A stretch of 64,000 nt of DNA from Symsagittifera roscoffensis (GCF_963678635.1 NC_087063.1:9892386-9956385); one strand, 5' to 3'; counted from the first letter of the stretch, positions 12,050 through 23,143 are shown. Notes: generated by a model from the sequence alone, not told the origin. Translations and numbers: made by a program.

Positions 12050-12960
12050 TTTTTTGCAAAAAGCGCTGAATTTTCTCAATGAAGTTCAACAAAAGTAAAA
12101 TATGCAATCCCGTACACTTTGAAAAGTTTTGTTTTATCAGACAAAAGTTCTGGGCAAACAGGCCAAGCACGGATCAAAAAATTGATTTTCTGAGGATCAT
12201 AATTTTTTGTGCAAAAAATGTGAATGGCTGCTAGTGCAGAGAAGATCTTCACTACCTGTAATCCCCAATGAGTAAGCAATCTCTGGTTTGGGACTATAGT
12301 TTTTGCAAAAATTTTAAACGATTTTTAAAAAAACGTCAGAAAATCAAAAATTTCACTATTCCGAGGGACATAACTTTACTTATTAAAAAGTTTGGCGTAA
12401 CCGCTGATGCGGTGAGCTTTTCCTAACAGCTCTTTTATTTGAAAACGTTTCCTCATAGTTTCTAGTTTACTTCTCAGATTTGTTAGATTAATTTTGAATA
12501 GATATCAGTCTTTGAGAAAAAAAAATCTAGGCAAAAAGAAATTGTGCCAAGCAAGACCTGTAAAACTATAAAACTTCAATTGGATAAGACGAAGCACAAA
12601 AACAACGCCGAAATTTTTTGAGCAGCCACAATTTTAGGAAAAAATGATTCTCCGAGGACCAATTTTCTTAGTGAAAAAAAATTGTGAAGAACCGCTAGAA
12701 CAGGGACTACAGATTATCTCCAATGGATTCACAATCTCAGGTTTGTGAGGTTAGTTTTCGAGAAAAATTTTAAAAAAAAAGAAAAACGGTCAGAAAATCA
12801 AAAACTGGACATATTCCGAGCGCCCAAAAAGTTGATGTGTTAAAACTTTGAGCGTAGCCGCGGAGTGAAGGAGTTTTTTATAACCAATCTTTTCTTTGAA
12901 AACAAAACTCAGATTTGAGATGGATAGAAACCAAGAAAAAAAACATAAAAGTCAGTTACA
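12050..12960. repeat. Degenerate satellite-like repeats (Sat-1), block 2
   Basis: The same phrases seen at 6380-6960 recur. AATCAAAAATTTCAC followed by CCGAGG and CATAAC is at about 12340-12375, and a further diverged round is at about 12640-12870 (CCGAGGACC, later GCGTAGCCGC). No coding potential is seen. The block falls inside the 1.57 kb that copy A lacks. Confidence 0.5.
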
Positions 12961-13610
12961 GTTTTGTGGTCTGTAGAGAGGGATAGAGGGAGAGAGAGAT
13001 AGAAATTAGACTTCTGTGTTTTACACAAGGGTTTGCACCTATCACTTGTCGGCTGAGCTGAATTTCAGCACCAGGTTGCAATGTCCATAATTGCTTATTA
13101 AAGCCTAGGAAAAAAAGTGGTTTTCAGAGTAATCTAGAGTAATCTTTGTAGAAGTAATTCTAGTGCAAATTTGTTAGGTAGGGTTTGTCAATTGTTTCGA
13201 GGTCGATATTCCCCTTTTTTTTTGTTTTTATGTTCAATAATTGACTCGTTCTTTTCCAAAAACACTCATCAGTATTATTTGTTTGAGTTTTTGTTATTGA
13301 TGTTAGGCCTTTATGTCATTTAAATAAAAGATCGTCATTGGGTTTCGTATTCGTCTTTATCGGTAGTTTGATGTTGTAACTGCCTTTCAACATTGATACT
13401 AGCAATAAAAGATCAAGTGGTTCAAAGAAATACAATAATGGAAGCAGTCTCAGTTCAGTTGGTCTTTTTTTACAGCTCTTATCCTATTTGCCCATTATCC
13501 AGATGGTTGCTTTCCTTTGAACACGTTCTACTTCTTTACCGTCAATTTTTTTTCGCGAAACAAGCTGGTGATGCCTTATTTATTACAGGTATTACATATC
13601 TTAAGTACGC
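12961..13610. other. Non-coding stretch, nothing recognised
   Basis: AT-rich DNA with a short GA-rich tract (about 12975-13003). The open frame at 13393-13620 has no domain I recognise and no composition support. Confidence 0.4.
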
Positions 13611-14475
13611 ATTGAGTTAAGTCTTTCTAACAGCAAGAGAGGAAGTGTTTCTTTTACGGAAGTAGAAATCTTTCCAAGCTTTATTACACCTATTATCGAC
13701 GTTTGGTATCCATGATAATTTGCTGGCCATGATTAATCCAAGGTCCTTTTCTTCGGTTGTTTCAGAAAGCTGTTTTGAATTCAAATGAAATCATGCATTA
13801 CGATTTTGTTTATGTTTTATTGGTAAGATATATATTTTGCTATCATTTAATTTCATTTTATTAGCATTACAACAATTTTCTACTTTCTGCAGATCTTTCT
13901 GTATCTTTTCTGGCTTCAAAATTACAAGTTTCAAATCATCCGCATAAGCGAACGCTTCATATTTTGTCATTTTTTCGATAAGCGGAAAAGCTGTTCACCT
14001 ATTTAATGAAAAATAGCGGGCTGAGTAAGAAACCTTAGGTTACGCCAATAGTGAAAAGTACTGTTTCAGAAATGCAGTCAATTACTTCAACATACTGTTG
14101 GGGGTGAGATAAGTAACTAGCAATTATTTTGGAAAAATTGCCTCCAATGTCTCTTCTTTCAATTTTTTGGAGCAGCAAAGCGTAAAGCGTGTGGAAAACT
14201 ATCAACAGCCTTTTGAAGTCTTGGTATAACACAAAAAATTCGTTTTCCTTTTCATCGTATTTTTTGTACAGAAGGTCTAAAAACAAAAGTAGTTGAGTAA
14301 CAACTGACCGATGTCTTCTCAATTTATGTTGCGATTGGTCTAGTTGCTTTTTAAAAATGTCATACAGCTCATCGTTAATTTTTCCCGATTTTTGATATGC
14401 TGCAAAAAAGACTTCTGGGTCTGTACTGTTCATTAATTGATCTGTTCTCGTCCTTAAATATTGGAATCTTTTCAT
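13611..14475 (-). mobile_element. Decayed non-LTR retrotransposon L-D
   Basis: Read on the minus strand, the frame 14475-14035 gives RT motif 2 and A remnants (LRRHRSVVTQLLLFLDLLY, then VLYQDFKRLL where the catalytic Asp-containing motif is expected, and YLSHPQQYVEVID). It continues, across stops, through GFLLSPLFFI, a LKLVILKPEKIQ stretch and a thumb signature KDLGL with SKLSW. Both ends are missing. The family differs from L-A, L-B and L-C. The 13611-13795 part is shared with copy A of the segmental duplication. Confidence 0.7.
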
Positions 14476-14565
14476 TTATTTTCCAATAGGTTGAAAAAAA
14501 ACTTTTATTTAGGGCAGTTTTGAAAATCAGTAATAATGACTAGGACAAAACGGTAGAGGGGGGAA

Positions 14566-14991
14566 CGCTACTGAGATAAGGAGAGGGGACAAGGCTACTG
14601 AGTTCATGGACAGGATGAATAGAAAGACATTGGAGGCGTTCTGGACGGAAAATGTACAAGAAAGGGATGGTCAAGTGATCAAGTCAGGACCGATAGTATG
14701 TTAGAAGGAATGAAAACAGGTTGGACCGCGTCGTTCCTGACTAAACTATACCCTGAATTGTCCCTTTACATGATCATGGAATTTGTCGGGGCAAGAAGCA
14801 AATTGTCCATAGTAGTGATTTTGGCGTTATTTGTGTCCTTTGGAGCTGAAAACTTCCAAAAGAAACATGCAGTGTTACTCACAGTGGCTATACAAAATCT
14901 CGATGATTGTGATGACCTACGGCAAGTTAGGAGAGTTCGTTACCCTGACGAGATACCGTGGGAAAATGAGGGAGTGCCTCACAAAATTTGA
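14566..14991 (+). pseudogene. Unrecognised decayed frame, block segment 1
   Basis: One frame from about 14566 reads NATEIRRGDKATEFMDRMNR and ends at a stop near 14700. The sense then continues in another frame (14698-14991) with GWTASFLTKLYPELSLYMIM and a hydrophobic SIVVILALFVSFGAE stretch. The mix of charged and hydrophobic residues looks protein-like, but no family is recognised. Confidence 0.35.
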
Positions 14992-15249
14992 TCTCCAGAG
15001 AGCGACTGCCTCTTGGACTTAAGACACACATTGATACATTTCCCTCTGCAGCAGAATCGCTTCGGCGCCGGTAAAGATGAGACGATTCAGAGAGAGAGAA
15101 GGACGTGCGACGTCATGCATGTGGCATACCACTGCTAACTGGTTTGTGCCTGGCCATGAGGATCGATCCTCTGGTACTGATAAGGGGGGTCAGTGAAATT
15201 GAGACCGTCATATAAGGACCGGCAGTGACGTTTGGGTTCCCCTGACTGC

Positions 15250-16203
15250 ACCTGAATCTCATTTCTTTAATCGATGGGAGCACTCTGAACTGCTGCGCTC
15301 CGAAAACTTGCGGGAAGATGTGCTGTTCGGCAAAATTGCTGAACCTCAATTGATTGCCATCAATTTCAACAATCACTTCCGCGACCGAATGGGTGAAGTA
15401 AAAAGAGGATGCGTGGAAGTCTACCCCATGTTGTGGAACCTGAGACATCATGACAAGACCCACCGGGAAAAGCCCAGGATCCCATAATTGTTGACAGCAT
15501 ATTAGAAACTGAGACAAGAGACGGAAGATTGGAATGGCTTCAGGAGACTGCCGGAGGAAACACGGGAATACCCCCTGATTAAAAGAAGTTTAGTCGGAGC
15601 AGAGCCTGTAGTGCAAACGCCAAAGATGGGAGCTTCTGAGACTAATGAAGCGAAAATTGCGTCATTCTCAACATCGATGGATCAATTTTTTACAGACAGA
15701 AATGTTGCCGTGCTGCAACATAGATAGTTAGCGTATGTCGAGGGGTCCACCAGATGGAGGATGCATAACACTGCCACACCCAAGCCTTGGAAGTTCGAAG
15801 AAGAGTGGGCAGCATTGAATGTTGCACCGCTAGCTATGAGACGAAAAGTTAATATGGGAGAGGCTGCAGTGGTATTCATGCATGTCAGAGCAGAAATTCT
15901 GACTATTGGAAGTTTGTTGACTGGAGACGCTCTAGCACCCTTGGGTTGTGAAAAAGTTGTGATTACCCATCAGCAGATGCAAGATGTGTCAACCGAGGTT
16001 TTGTTGATACCGAAACTCCCTGAAGAAGAAACGGAAAAGAATCAGCGAGAACCTTCAGTATCCCAACCGAAAAAGGACAAAGGGCCTGAAGGAGAAGATG
16101 AAGAGAAAGAACCGATGGATCACGATCTGTCGGCGAAAAAAGATGAGGATAAAGAGTCGGTGGGAAAGGAAGGTGTCGAGTCTGGACTTGGGCTTCTTAG
16201 ATG
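15250..16203 (+). pseudogene. Unrecognised decayed frame with acidic Lys/Glu-rich end, block segment 2
   Basis: An apparently continuous sense frame, interrupted by a few stops, includes FNRWEHSELLRSENLREDVL, later ASFSTSMDQFFTDRN, and then the open stretch 15761-16203. The latter begins with PKPWKFEEEWAALNV and ends in a strongly charged tract (EEETEKNQREP through KKDEDKESVGKEG). The charged tract looks disordered. No family is recognised. Confidence 0.4.
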
Positions 16204-17009
16204 AGCTGGAACAGACAGATACATTAGCTGACACGACAGAGACAGCGGAAGAAAGGGCTTCTACACTAGAACCTCCCTCAGCTTTCATGGAGGTGTTCCG
16301 GGAAACGACGGAGAGCTGCTCTCCTGGCGATGTCACAGCAGTCACGAGTGCAAGGATGTTGATGAACTCACCGCGCAGACGAAAGATAGAGGGTGCGGCG
16401 AGAGTGCCTTTCTTAAGGACACTCCATGAGGACGAATAGGAAGTGCATCATCACGATCATGAAATTCGAACCGGATGCAAATTGAATCGAGTCGCATTTA
16501 TGGAAGAAGTCTGGTTGGTAGTACAGTCATACGGGAGCCAATCTATATGGAAAACGGGACTGAATATACACGAGATCTTGGAAAAGCTGGATGAATGTGA
16601 AGGGAAATTGAGTAGTTATTAATTGACTCAGCGACTGATGAAAGTGAAACCAATTCTCCCATCAGGCCTGCTTACCAGGAAAACAGTTACGAGATTGTGT
16701 ATCTGTACAGGACGAGGAAACGAACAATGCGCTCCAAGATGGTGATAGAAAGGATACATGAAATAAAATTCAAGTTGGGCAGCAAAGTTATGGGAAGGAT
16801 AGCAGGAAAAGTGAATGTGAATCCCGAGTCTCCTGCGAGAACTGCCAATTTAGTGAAAATGAGAAGAATGGAGAATGTTGATGACCTAGGACAAAGCGAT
16901 GATGGATCGCAGGGCATCTCCAAAGGCACAGACTTGTCAGTTGTTTCGCCCATATTATTGGCAGGGTTGAAGTCGGCCAGCTATAAAATAAAAAGGGGGT
17001 GACCGCACT

Positions 17010-17929
17010 CTTTCAGGAGCGAAACTAGAATTGGAGATCTTGAGCCAGGGTGGTGATAGTACCTTGAAGGATTTCAAACCATCGAGGATGAATCACAGAA
17101 AGGAAAGCGCCGTAGGACAGCTGATTCCGGTCGAATACAGTCGATTGACGGTGTCCGAAACAGTCACGATGGTTTGAAATGTCTAGTGGATATGTTGAAA
17201 TGATGGAGTTCAGGAACTCAGCCAGGGGAAACCTGGTCGCTTTGGAAAATAAAGGTGCGATAGGATACTATCTGAAAGGCATCATGAAAGATACGACCAT
17301 GAAGCAGACGGCTTACGGAACATTAGCTACCTCGGAAATGCACGCCGAACCAGTGGATCAGTTGGTGAGTTTGCCGTGGAGGGCAGTTTTGCTACGACAT
17401 TTTGAAGAAGGAATGAGAACGACCTCAGAAACTCATGTTTTGATAGCAATACCATGTGAGGACGGCAGTACAGCTCAGGCTTATCTGGTGCTTAGCGGGA
17501 CTGACCAGGGAAGAGTATGACTCGAAAGAGAGAAAAAGGTTAAAGGATGAAAAATTCCTCTTGATGATGGTACTGGAAGATCTGACGATAAAGGAAGAGG
17601 CTACGATGGCGTGCGCTAAACGGAGAGACGCTCTCTGTTTTATCAGGTTCATGTTAGAGCAAATGTCGGCACCAGTGCTGAGTGCCTGTGCAAAAGTAAT
17701 AAAAGAAGGCTGTGAGCCTAAGAGAAAGTTATTACGGCAAGCTCTTGTAGATGTACACCAGAGCAAACCCATGAAGGAGCCAGAAGAGTTAGAGCCTTTG
17801 AGAAAAATTGATGAAATAAGAAGGTTCTCCGACAATGAACTTAGGCTTTCCAAGGAATCTATGGGACGCTTGTCAGACCCAATGAGTATTGTGGACCTGT
17901 CAAGAAAAAGCCGTACCACTATGTTTTAG
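17010..17929 (+). pseudogene. Unrecognised decayed frame, block segment 3
   Basis: Three sense frames follow one another: about 17010-17178 (GAKLELEILSQGGDSTLKDF), 17179-17520 (SARGNLVALENKGAIGYYLK), and 17456-17929. The last contains a helix-rich stretch, KDEKFLLMMVLEDLTIKEEA and LCFIRFMLEQMSAP. The overlap of the last two around 17456-17520 marks a likely frameshift. No family is recognised. Confidence 0.4.
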
Positions 17930-17940
17930 TCATAATTGAA

Positions 17941-18594
17941 ATGGCTTACCTTCCGTTCATTAATGACAACATACGTGACTGCTACTTTAATAATGAGCAG
18001 GTGTTGTTATTTATTATCTGGATGTCCAGAATATCGACAATCAAGAAGAATACAAGTCAACAGGTCAGTTTAGCATTAGTGCTGGAAGAAAAGGTGACCT
18101 CACCTTCAGTACCAAAATCTGATAGCCACGTAGAACTCGGGTTGGGATTCTCTGACGGATTGTCAAGAACGAGCTTGATGACAGTTTGGGAATTGATGAA
18201 ATCTTCCTGGTGCTCGAGTCCCAATGCTGACGTGATTTTACGAGCGACGCAGAATATCGAGAGAGAATCCAATTCCGAATGCAATTTACGTGACCTAAAA
18301 ATGATGCACAATTTGATGACCGAAGCTTCTAGGAGCAGTCGAGAGAAGACAGTTGAGTTACCTGGCTGGCGAACAGAAGACTTGGTGGAGCCTGTTAGCT
18401 GCCTTGCGCGAACCTGTGGTATAGAAGGTCGCCTGTGTGGACGTCTGGATTGCTTAAAGTTATTGTCCAGGCAACATAAACAACTAGTGATTTTATTCGA
18501 AAGCCTCTTGATGAAAACAAAGACGGAAACGGAATTATTTGCGGATTGTCATGGAGAAATAGAAGTGAATCTAGTGACAGCACTAGGATTCTAA
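17941..18594 (+). pseudogene. Unrecognised 217-codon open frame, block segment 4
   Basis: The longest open frame of the block. It begins MAYLPFINDNIRDCYFNN and ends NLVTALGF. The middle (SLALVLEEKVTSPSVP onward) looks less like a folded protein, so part of it may be an accidental open frame over decayed sequence. No signal peptide, membrane helix or known motif is seen. Confidence 0.35.
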
Positions 18595-19100
18595 AGTATG
18601 TTTGGTTCCCTGGAGTCAATTTTGGGACTGAAAAGAAGCATGAGGTGGTCACTGCCATCAGTAAAGAAGCGTTTCCGGCTGTGTTGCAAACCAAACAGAA
18701 ATACAGTGGAAGATGGAGGGAAGCGATCGAAGTGGAGATGAACCTGAAACAAAGTGATGCATATCAGACACCGTCAGATGTTCGATACGTGATGGGTTCT
18801 ACCGTGACTCCACTGTGGAAGAGCCGATATCCGATACATTTTGTGACAGTGGACGTGAAGAGCATGAGGACTGTAGTCGATCAACCCTTCTCCGTGCCTA
18901 AATGTGTGAGACTTGCAAGAATGCCAGAAAAGTCTTACGAGTTACTCTGTAAGATAATTGCTGCAGTTCCTGAGAGAACTAAAAACCAATTGGAGCTGAT
19001 ACTTGGAAGGAAGTTCATGGGATATGCCGGTGAGAACTTCAGTGATTTTGAAAGGCAGAATCTAAAAGGATCAGCAGCCACGGATTACAACGCAGTGTAA
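18546..19100 (+). pseudogene. Unrecognised 184-codon open frame, block segment 5
   Basis: It overlaps the previous frame by 49 bp. It reads ILKYVWFPGVNFGTEKKHEV, then YPIHFVTVDVKSMRTVVDQP, and near its end SYELLCKIIAAVPERTKNQL and LILGRKFMGYAGENFSDFER. This is the most protein-like stretch of the block by residue mix. I know of no family that matches. A profile search of this segment would be the best first test. Confidence 0.4.
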
Positions 19101-19134
19101 TGATGGAAATCGATTCGCTGCTAGAAGCGTCGAG

Positions 19135-19826
19135 ATGTCGGAATTGGAGGAGTTTCGGTGCCACTGTTTGTTGCAGACATGGTGGGATCGAGCGCGTAGT
19201 AATCTGGTGCTGGTCTGGGACGCTGGAGAGCTGCTCTCCATGGGTTCACCAGATTCATTACAGAGAATAGCGATAATCATAGTTGAAGTGATGATGGCAA
19301 TCAGGTGGCTGGAAGCTCATGAAGGAGAGAAAAATAGACAGGAAAAGCCGACCAAGGAATAGTTGGGAAAAATCAACTGTCAGAAAGACTTAGATCTTTT
19401 CGAGACAAGGTGTAATGTCTTAAATATTCCGATGGAAGTAAAAAGATATGGGCCAGGAGACGACTGATGCCATGGTTTAGAGCCATAATGACTGCAAGGT
19501 TGTATGAATATGCCAAAAAGCACATGTCATAACACAACCGTGTGTATAGTTCATTCCAACTGGAAACAGGACCAGAAGCTTTCAAGCGAGCTTTTGTGAC
19601 TCATCGGAATGCCGTGACCACAGCTGTGAGGAGAACAGTGAGGAAGATTGATCGTGCGGGAAGAGGACGAGAAGACATGTTGAGAGAAGACCTGAAAAGG
19701 AGTTTGACGTTGTGCCTCTACATTAGCATCTATAGGAACAGACAACAGAGAGACAGCAGTGGACCCCCTGCCCTGTTGCAAGCAAAGGGTGGAGGATCAA
19801 CGGTGTTGCAGGACTGCCTCCAATAG
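19135..19826 (+). pseudogene. Unrecognised decayed frames, block segment 6
   Basis: Open stretches 19135-19362 (FRCHCLLQTWWDRARSNLVL) and 19542-19826 (TGPEAFKRAFVTHRNAVTTA, then an Arg-rich RRTVRKIDRAGRGRED) end the block. The basic run suggests nucleic-acid binding, which is only inference. After 19826 the sequence turns purine-rich and then AT-rich. Confidence 0.35.
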
Positions 19827-20005
19827 CGTGAGAATGGCAACAGAAACCGAGAAGGCGGAGCCAATGTCGCCAGGAGAGAAGATGGAGAGTTGAAAGAGAG
19901 AGTGAGAGAGCGAGAGAGCCAAATAGAAGTTAGCAACAAAGAAGAATTTAGAAGTTTTAGAACTTCTAAACGATAAAGAAGTGAAATGAAATGAAAGGGG
20001 GGAAC

Positions 20006-20702
20006 ATTGTTCTAATGAAAAACTGAATAGAGTAACCAAGCTTATTATGATGAAATGAAAACTTGAAAACTTTAGTTCAAACTTTGAATCTTGAAATTAT
20101 TACAGATGTGGACTTGTCATATGATTTGATTGAGTGGTTTTATGAAACAATTTTTATTTATCAAAGGCTTGAGCCAGAAGTACATATAAATTATTCCAGC
20201 CAGCATAATTTTTTTCAATCAACTTAGACGACTGTTCACTTTGTGTTGACATGAAGGACTTTAAAAATCTCTCGAAAAGGGAGAAAATTTCATTGTTCTT
20301 TCTAACCACAGAGTTTCTTGATTTTACTATTCAGGACCGATGATATCTAAAATAATTCCGAATGGGACTAGACTTAGTAGGATAATTTTAGCTTCTTGGT
20401 TGGCAGGAGCGTCCAGCGTCCCAACAATGTTTAAACATAGGAGAAAAGTTTTAATCAGAAATTGGCAATGGAAGCCTGAAAAGAAATTTGATCTCTAGAC
20501 ATATTCTCACGTGTGGATTAGTGAAAAAAGTTTGAAAGCTTTAGTGATGTCGTACGATGCCATTTATGAGCACGTAGTGAGTCGATGTGACGTGGATACA
20601 ATTCTTTTGATGTATTTTGTAAATTCTGTTCGATCGCACTGCACCATTTTGATGAATGACTCGCAGTGCAATGAAGACATTGACCGGCGCTGTTCGGAGA
20701 GT
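20006..20702. other. AT-rich spacer between the unknown block and TIR-1 copy 3
   Basis: No gene is recognised. A TATA-like string (ACATATAAAT) lies near 20180. The open frame 20511-20708 shows no known domain and runs into the TIR-1 end. Confidence 0.35.
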
Positions 20703-21572
20703 GTCTGACATTCGACCAGAATGCCGCCCAAAAATTTTCGCCACAACGAATTTTTTGTTTAAATAATTCGACGGTACGAAAGAGCAGTTTCTATGTTCAA
20801 CGCCTTACCTTGCAAAAAGACAAATTTGGAAGCGTCATTTTGAGTTGACATGCATATTTTTAAAAATTCGTTCAAAAACAAAGACACATGACCTTTTTTT
20901 AGATATGCGACAACCGAAACGCAGCAAAGTCAGAATCGTGTAAAATACCGTGATATTCACCAGTGTAGAAAAATTGCGATGACATCAGGAGAGACGATTA
21001 TCGGAAAAACACGAAGCCTTCCTAATTGTAACGATTGTGCTGATACAATTGTTACCGGAAGGATAAAATCGATCGGAAAGGTCAACAGTAAAGACGGCAT
21101 ACCTTCCTGGCTGTGAGGAAGACTTCTCTTCAGGAATATTGAAGGAATGAAACGGACCTGGGGATATACTTCCGAACTGTTGTTTTAATAATTTTTAGCT
21201 TCTGGAGATGTCCTGAGTTTATTTTATAACATCTAGTTTCAGGCTATAAGAAGCTTGATGTAAAAGGTGATTTTCTCTACTGCACAAAAACAATAGTAAT
21301 GGTAATATAATGATTATAATGAATCTATCCCGTTTTTAGGAGTGACGCTTATCCCGTTTTCAGGAGTGGCATGTAATTAAGTTATTCTGCGTAACTCTAC
21401 TGATAGCCTGTAATTGGTAACAACTCGTTGACCCGATGTCATGAGGACCATTTTAAACTGGCTTCGTTAGAGACGGTGAAAAGCACGTGAAGCTTAATCA
21501 TGATGTTAACGATTTGGTTAAAGGATATAATCCTATTTTCCGTCGTTAAATACTTTCCGGGCGGATGTTACA
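20703..21572 (-). mobile_element. ~0.9 kb inverted-repeat element (TIR-1), copy 3, inverted
   Basis: In inverted orientation this region follows the other two copies. Matching landmarks include CATTCGACCAGAATG at the left end, a GTAACGATTGTGC...ACAATTGTTAC motif near 21030-21055, GCATGTAATTAAG near 21368, CTTCGTTAGAGACGGTGAAA near 21463, and CGGGCGGATGTTACA at the right end. It is more diverged than copies 1 and 2. It abuts the Penelope-like RT at 21573. Confidence 0.6.
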
Positions 21573-22080
21573 CACCCAGAAACTTTTATGTGCAGGAAAA
21601 ACCTCCAGACATTGCACGCAAAACTATAAAGAGATTGCTAAAGCTTGCTGTGGGTCATATGCAATTCATGTGCAATGATGTTTGGTATACACAGGAGGAT
21701 GGTTTGGCTAAGGGAGCCTCTCTTGCGGTCATACTGGCAAATTTGTGAAAGAAAGATTCTGATTCATGGTTAAGGAAAGAAATTCCAAAATTTGCAAGCC
21801 ATTGGAAGTTCTAAATAGGATCTGTCCAGAAGGTACGGCAAAAGTTACGTCAAGACAGAAAAGTGTTGAATGTATAAAATTTGTATAAAATAGTTGCATG
21901 AAAAATGTAGTAATCATTAAGAAATAGAACATAGAAAAAGAGCTAATAGTGTTTAGTTTTTGCTCGGCATGCTGTGAGTTAAGAATAAATAACCGAATTT
22001 CAGAGGAATTAAAACTCTTTCTGAAATTTGTAGATGATATCGTGAGAACTGTGGAAGGGGATCTAGAAGAATTTTAAACG
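21573..22080 (+). pseudogene. Penelope-like reverse transcriptase fragment
   Basis: The frame to 21748 reads VWYTQEDGLAKGASLAVILA, the PLE RT motif around the conserved QxDG..MG.SL...LAN. After breaks, LKFVDDIVRTVEGDLEEF at about 22020-22075 supplies the catalytic VDD. N-terminal finger motifs are absent. Non-functional. Confidence 0.75.
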
Positions 22081-22539
22081 CTGCTAATCAAGTATATCTA
22101 CAGTTTACTTAAGAAAAAGCTAACGAAAAGGCAGCTAAAAACGTATTCTGTTGATAGTATCGAAAACCAACCCATACCGGGACAACTCTTAATTTTTTGA
22201 GCTTCGCTCCACTCCCTTAAAAATCAAAATCATAATAGAAAACGCAGTTTATCGGAAATTTAGAAGCACTTACAACCAATACACAAATTCATGGACTGAT
22301 AAGTTTGTTTGAAGGACACTTGACAGACTCATCAATGAAAAACTCAACAAGCAACCTGGGAAATACGACATGAAGGGAGTATTGATACGAAAACACACCA
22401 TCCATGTTAGTGTTGCAGCACCTTGGCAATAAAAGACTGATAGTTGCTATAAAGATGCTGAACATAATCAATGCTCCACTTGTTTTTAACACCAAGAAGC
22501 TGAAAACCTGGCTACCATCCGCAAAGTTTTCTTTCTCGC

Positions 22540-22953
22540 GTGAAATATAATCAAAAGTGTTTATGGATTTCGTGTTATGGATATAACTCCACCTATGTTG
22601 GCATAACGGTTCGACATGTAACCACTAGAACTGACGAACACCTAAAAGAGGACTCACCAGTAGGACAACATCTAAGGCAGTTTGGAAATGAGGTCACGAG
22701 CGCGGGAATGTCATGGGAGGTTTTAGACCAAGCTTACACCAACGTCACGCTACTGACACTAGAAGAACTTCACATCTGGAAGGAGATCGAAAATGGACAT
22801 CGGTTTAACGACGAGTTCAGGAGTAGGGAGAAAACGAATTTTTGGCTAATACAAAAACCAATAATTTTCGAAATAAAAAATGGTAATGTTTCGAAATTGG
22901 TAAATGATACGTATCGAAAAGTTAAATTTAATTTAATTCAAAGAGAAAATTAA
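22540..22953 (+). pseudogene. Penelope-like GIY-YIG endonuclease domain
   Basis: A 137-codon open frame contains STYVGITVRHVTTRTDEHL, the variant GIY-YIG core with its Arg, then SPVGQHLRQFG, and then LLTLEELHIWKEI with the catalytic Glu region and FNDEFRSRE, all standard for PLE endonucleases. The first half of the GIY motif lies upstream of a frame break. It cut target DNA for retrotransposition in the ancestral element; here the RT partner is destroyed. Confidence 0.85.
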
Positions 22954-23085
22954 TTGAATGTCTCAGAAACTTTAGTTTGATGATATAATCATAATGAAAT
23001 TTTGGCGCAAATTTTTTTTAGTAGTAGTACTTTTCAACCTAATGATGCACAAATGTGCGAAAATGTTCGTAATTTACTTTTTTTA

Positions 23086-23143
<58 letters not shown>

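Larger units (their letters stand above)
9327..13795. repeat. Segmental duplication, copy B
   Basis: The counterpart of 1-2830. The match is continuous from 9327 to about 12040 and again from 13611 to 13795. The intervening 12041-13610 has no counterpart in copy A. Base 1 of the window corresponds to 9327; the left boundary of the duplication is not visible because the window begins there. Confidence 0.85.
14540..20005 (+). other. Unrecognised GC- and purine-rich block of broken coding frames
   Basis: This 5.5 kb differs visibly from both flanks. It is richer in G and A on the + strand and poor in the T-runs that fill the rest of the window. It holds a chain of + strand open frames of 100-217 codons that follow one another through frame changes, as expected of one or more long coding regions decayed by indels. 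I found no RT (YxDD), polymerase GDD, integrase, zinc knuckle or protease signature. Both ends carry GGGGGGAAC (14558-14566 and 19997-20005). It could be an old transposon, a domesticated or retro-copied gene, or an integrated element of another kind. I do not recognise it. Confidence 0.55.
21573..22953 (+). mobile_element. Decayed Penelope-like retroelement (PLE)
   Basis: A broken RT is followed by a GIY-YIG endonuclease, the domain order that defines endonuclease-bearing Penelope-like elements. Stops and frameshifts break the RT and the linker. The linker carries the PLE-typical NAPLVFNTKKLKTW stretch near 22480, just before the endonuclease. The 5' part of the RT is missing, apparently cut by the TIR-1 copy at 20703-21572. 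Confidence 0.8.

Noticed and set aside
14540-20005. LTR retrotransposon reading of the GC-rich block, with GAAAGGGGGGAACA as polypurine tract
   Set aside because: No RT, integrase or protease motif and no repeated LTR-like sequence on both sides inside the window; kept only as an unknown.
22975-23010. Hammerhead ribozyme motif after the PLE (TTGATGA ... GAAA)
   Set aside because: PLEs often carry hammerhead ribozymes, but the core here has a C-to-T change and the stems do not pair convincingly.
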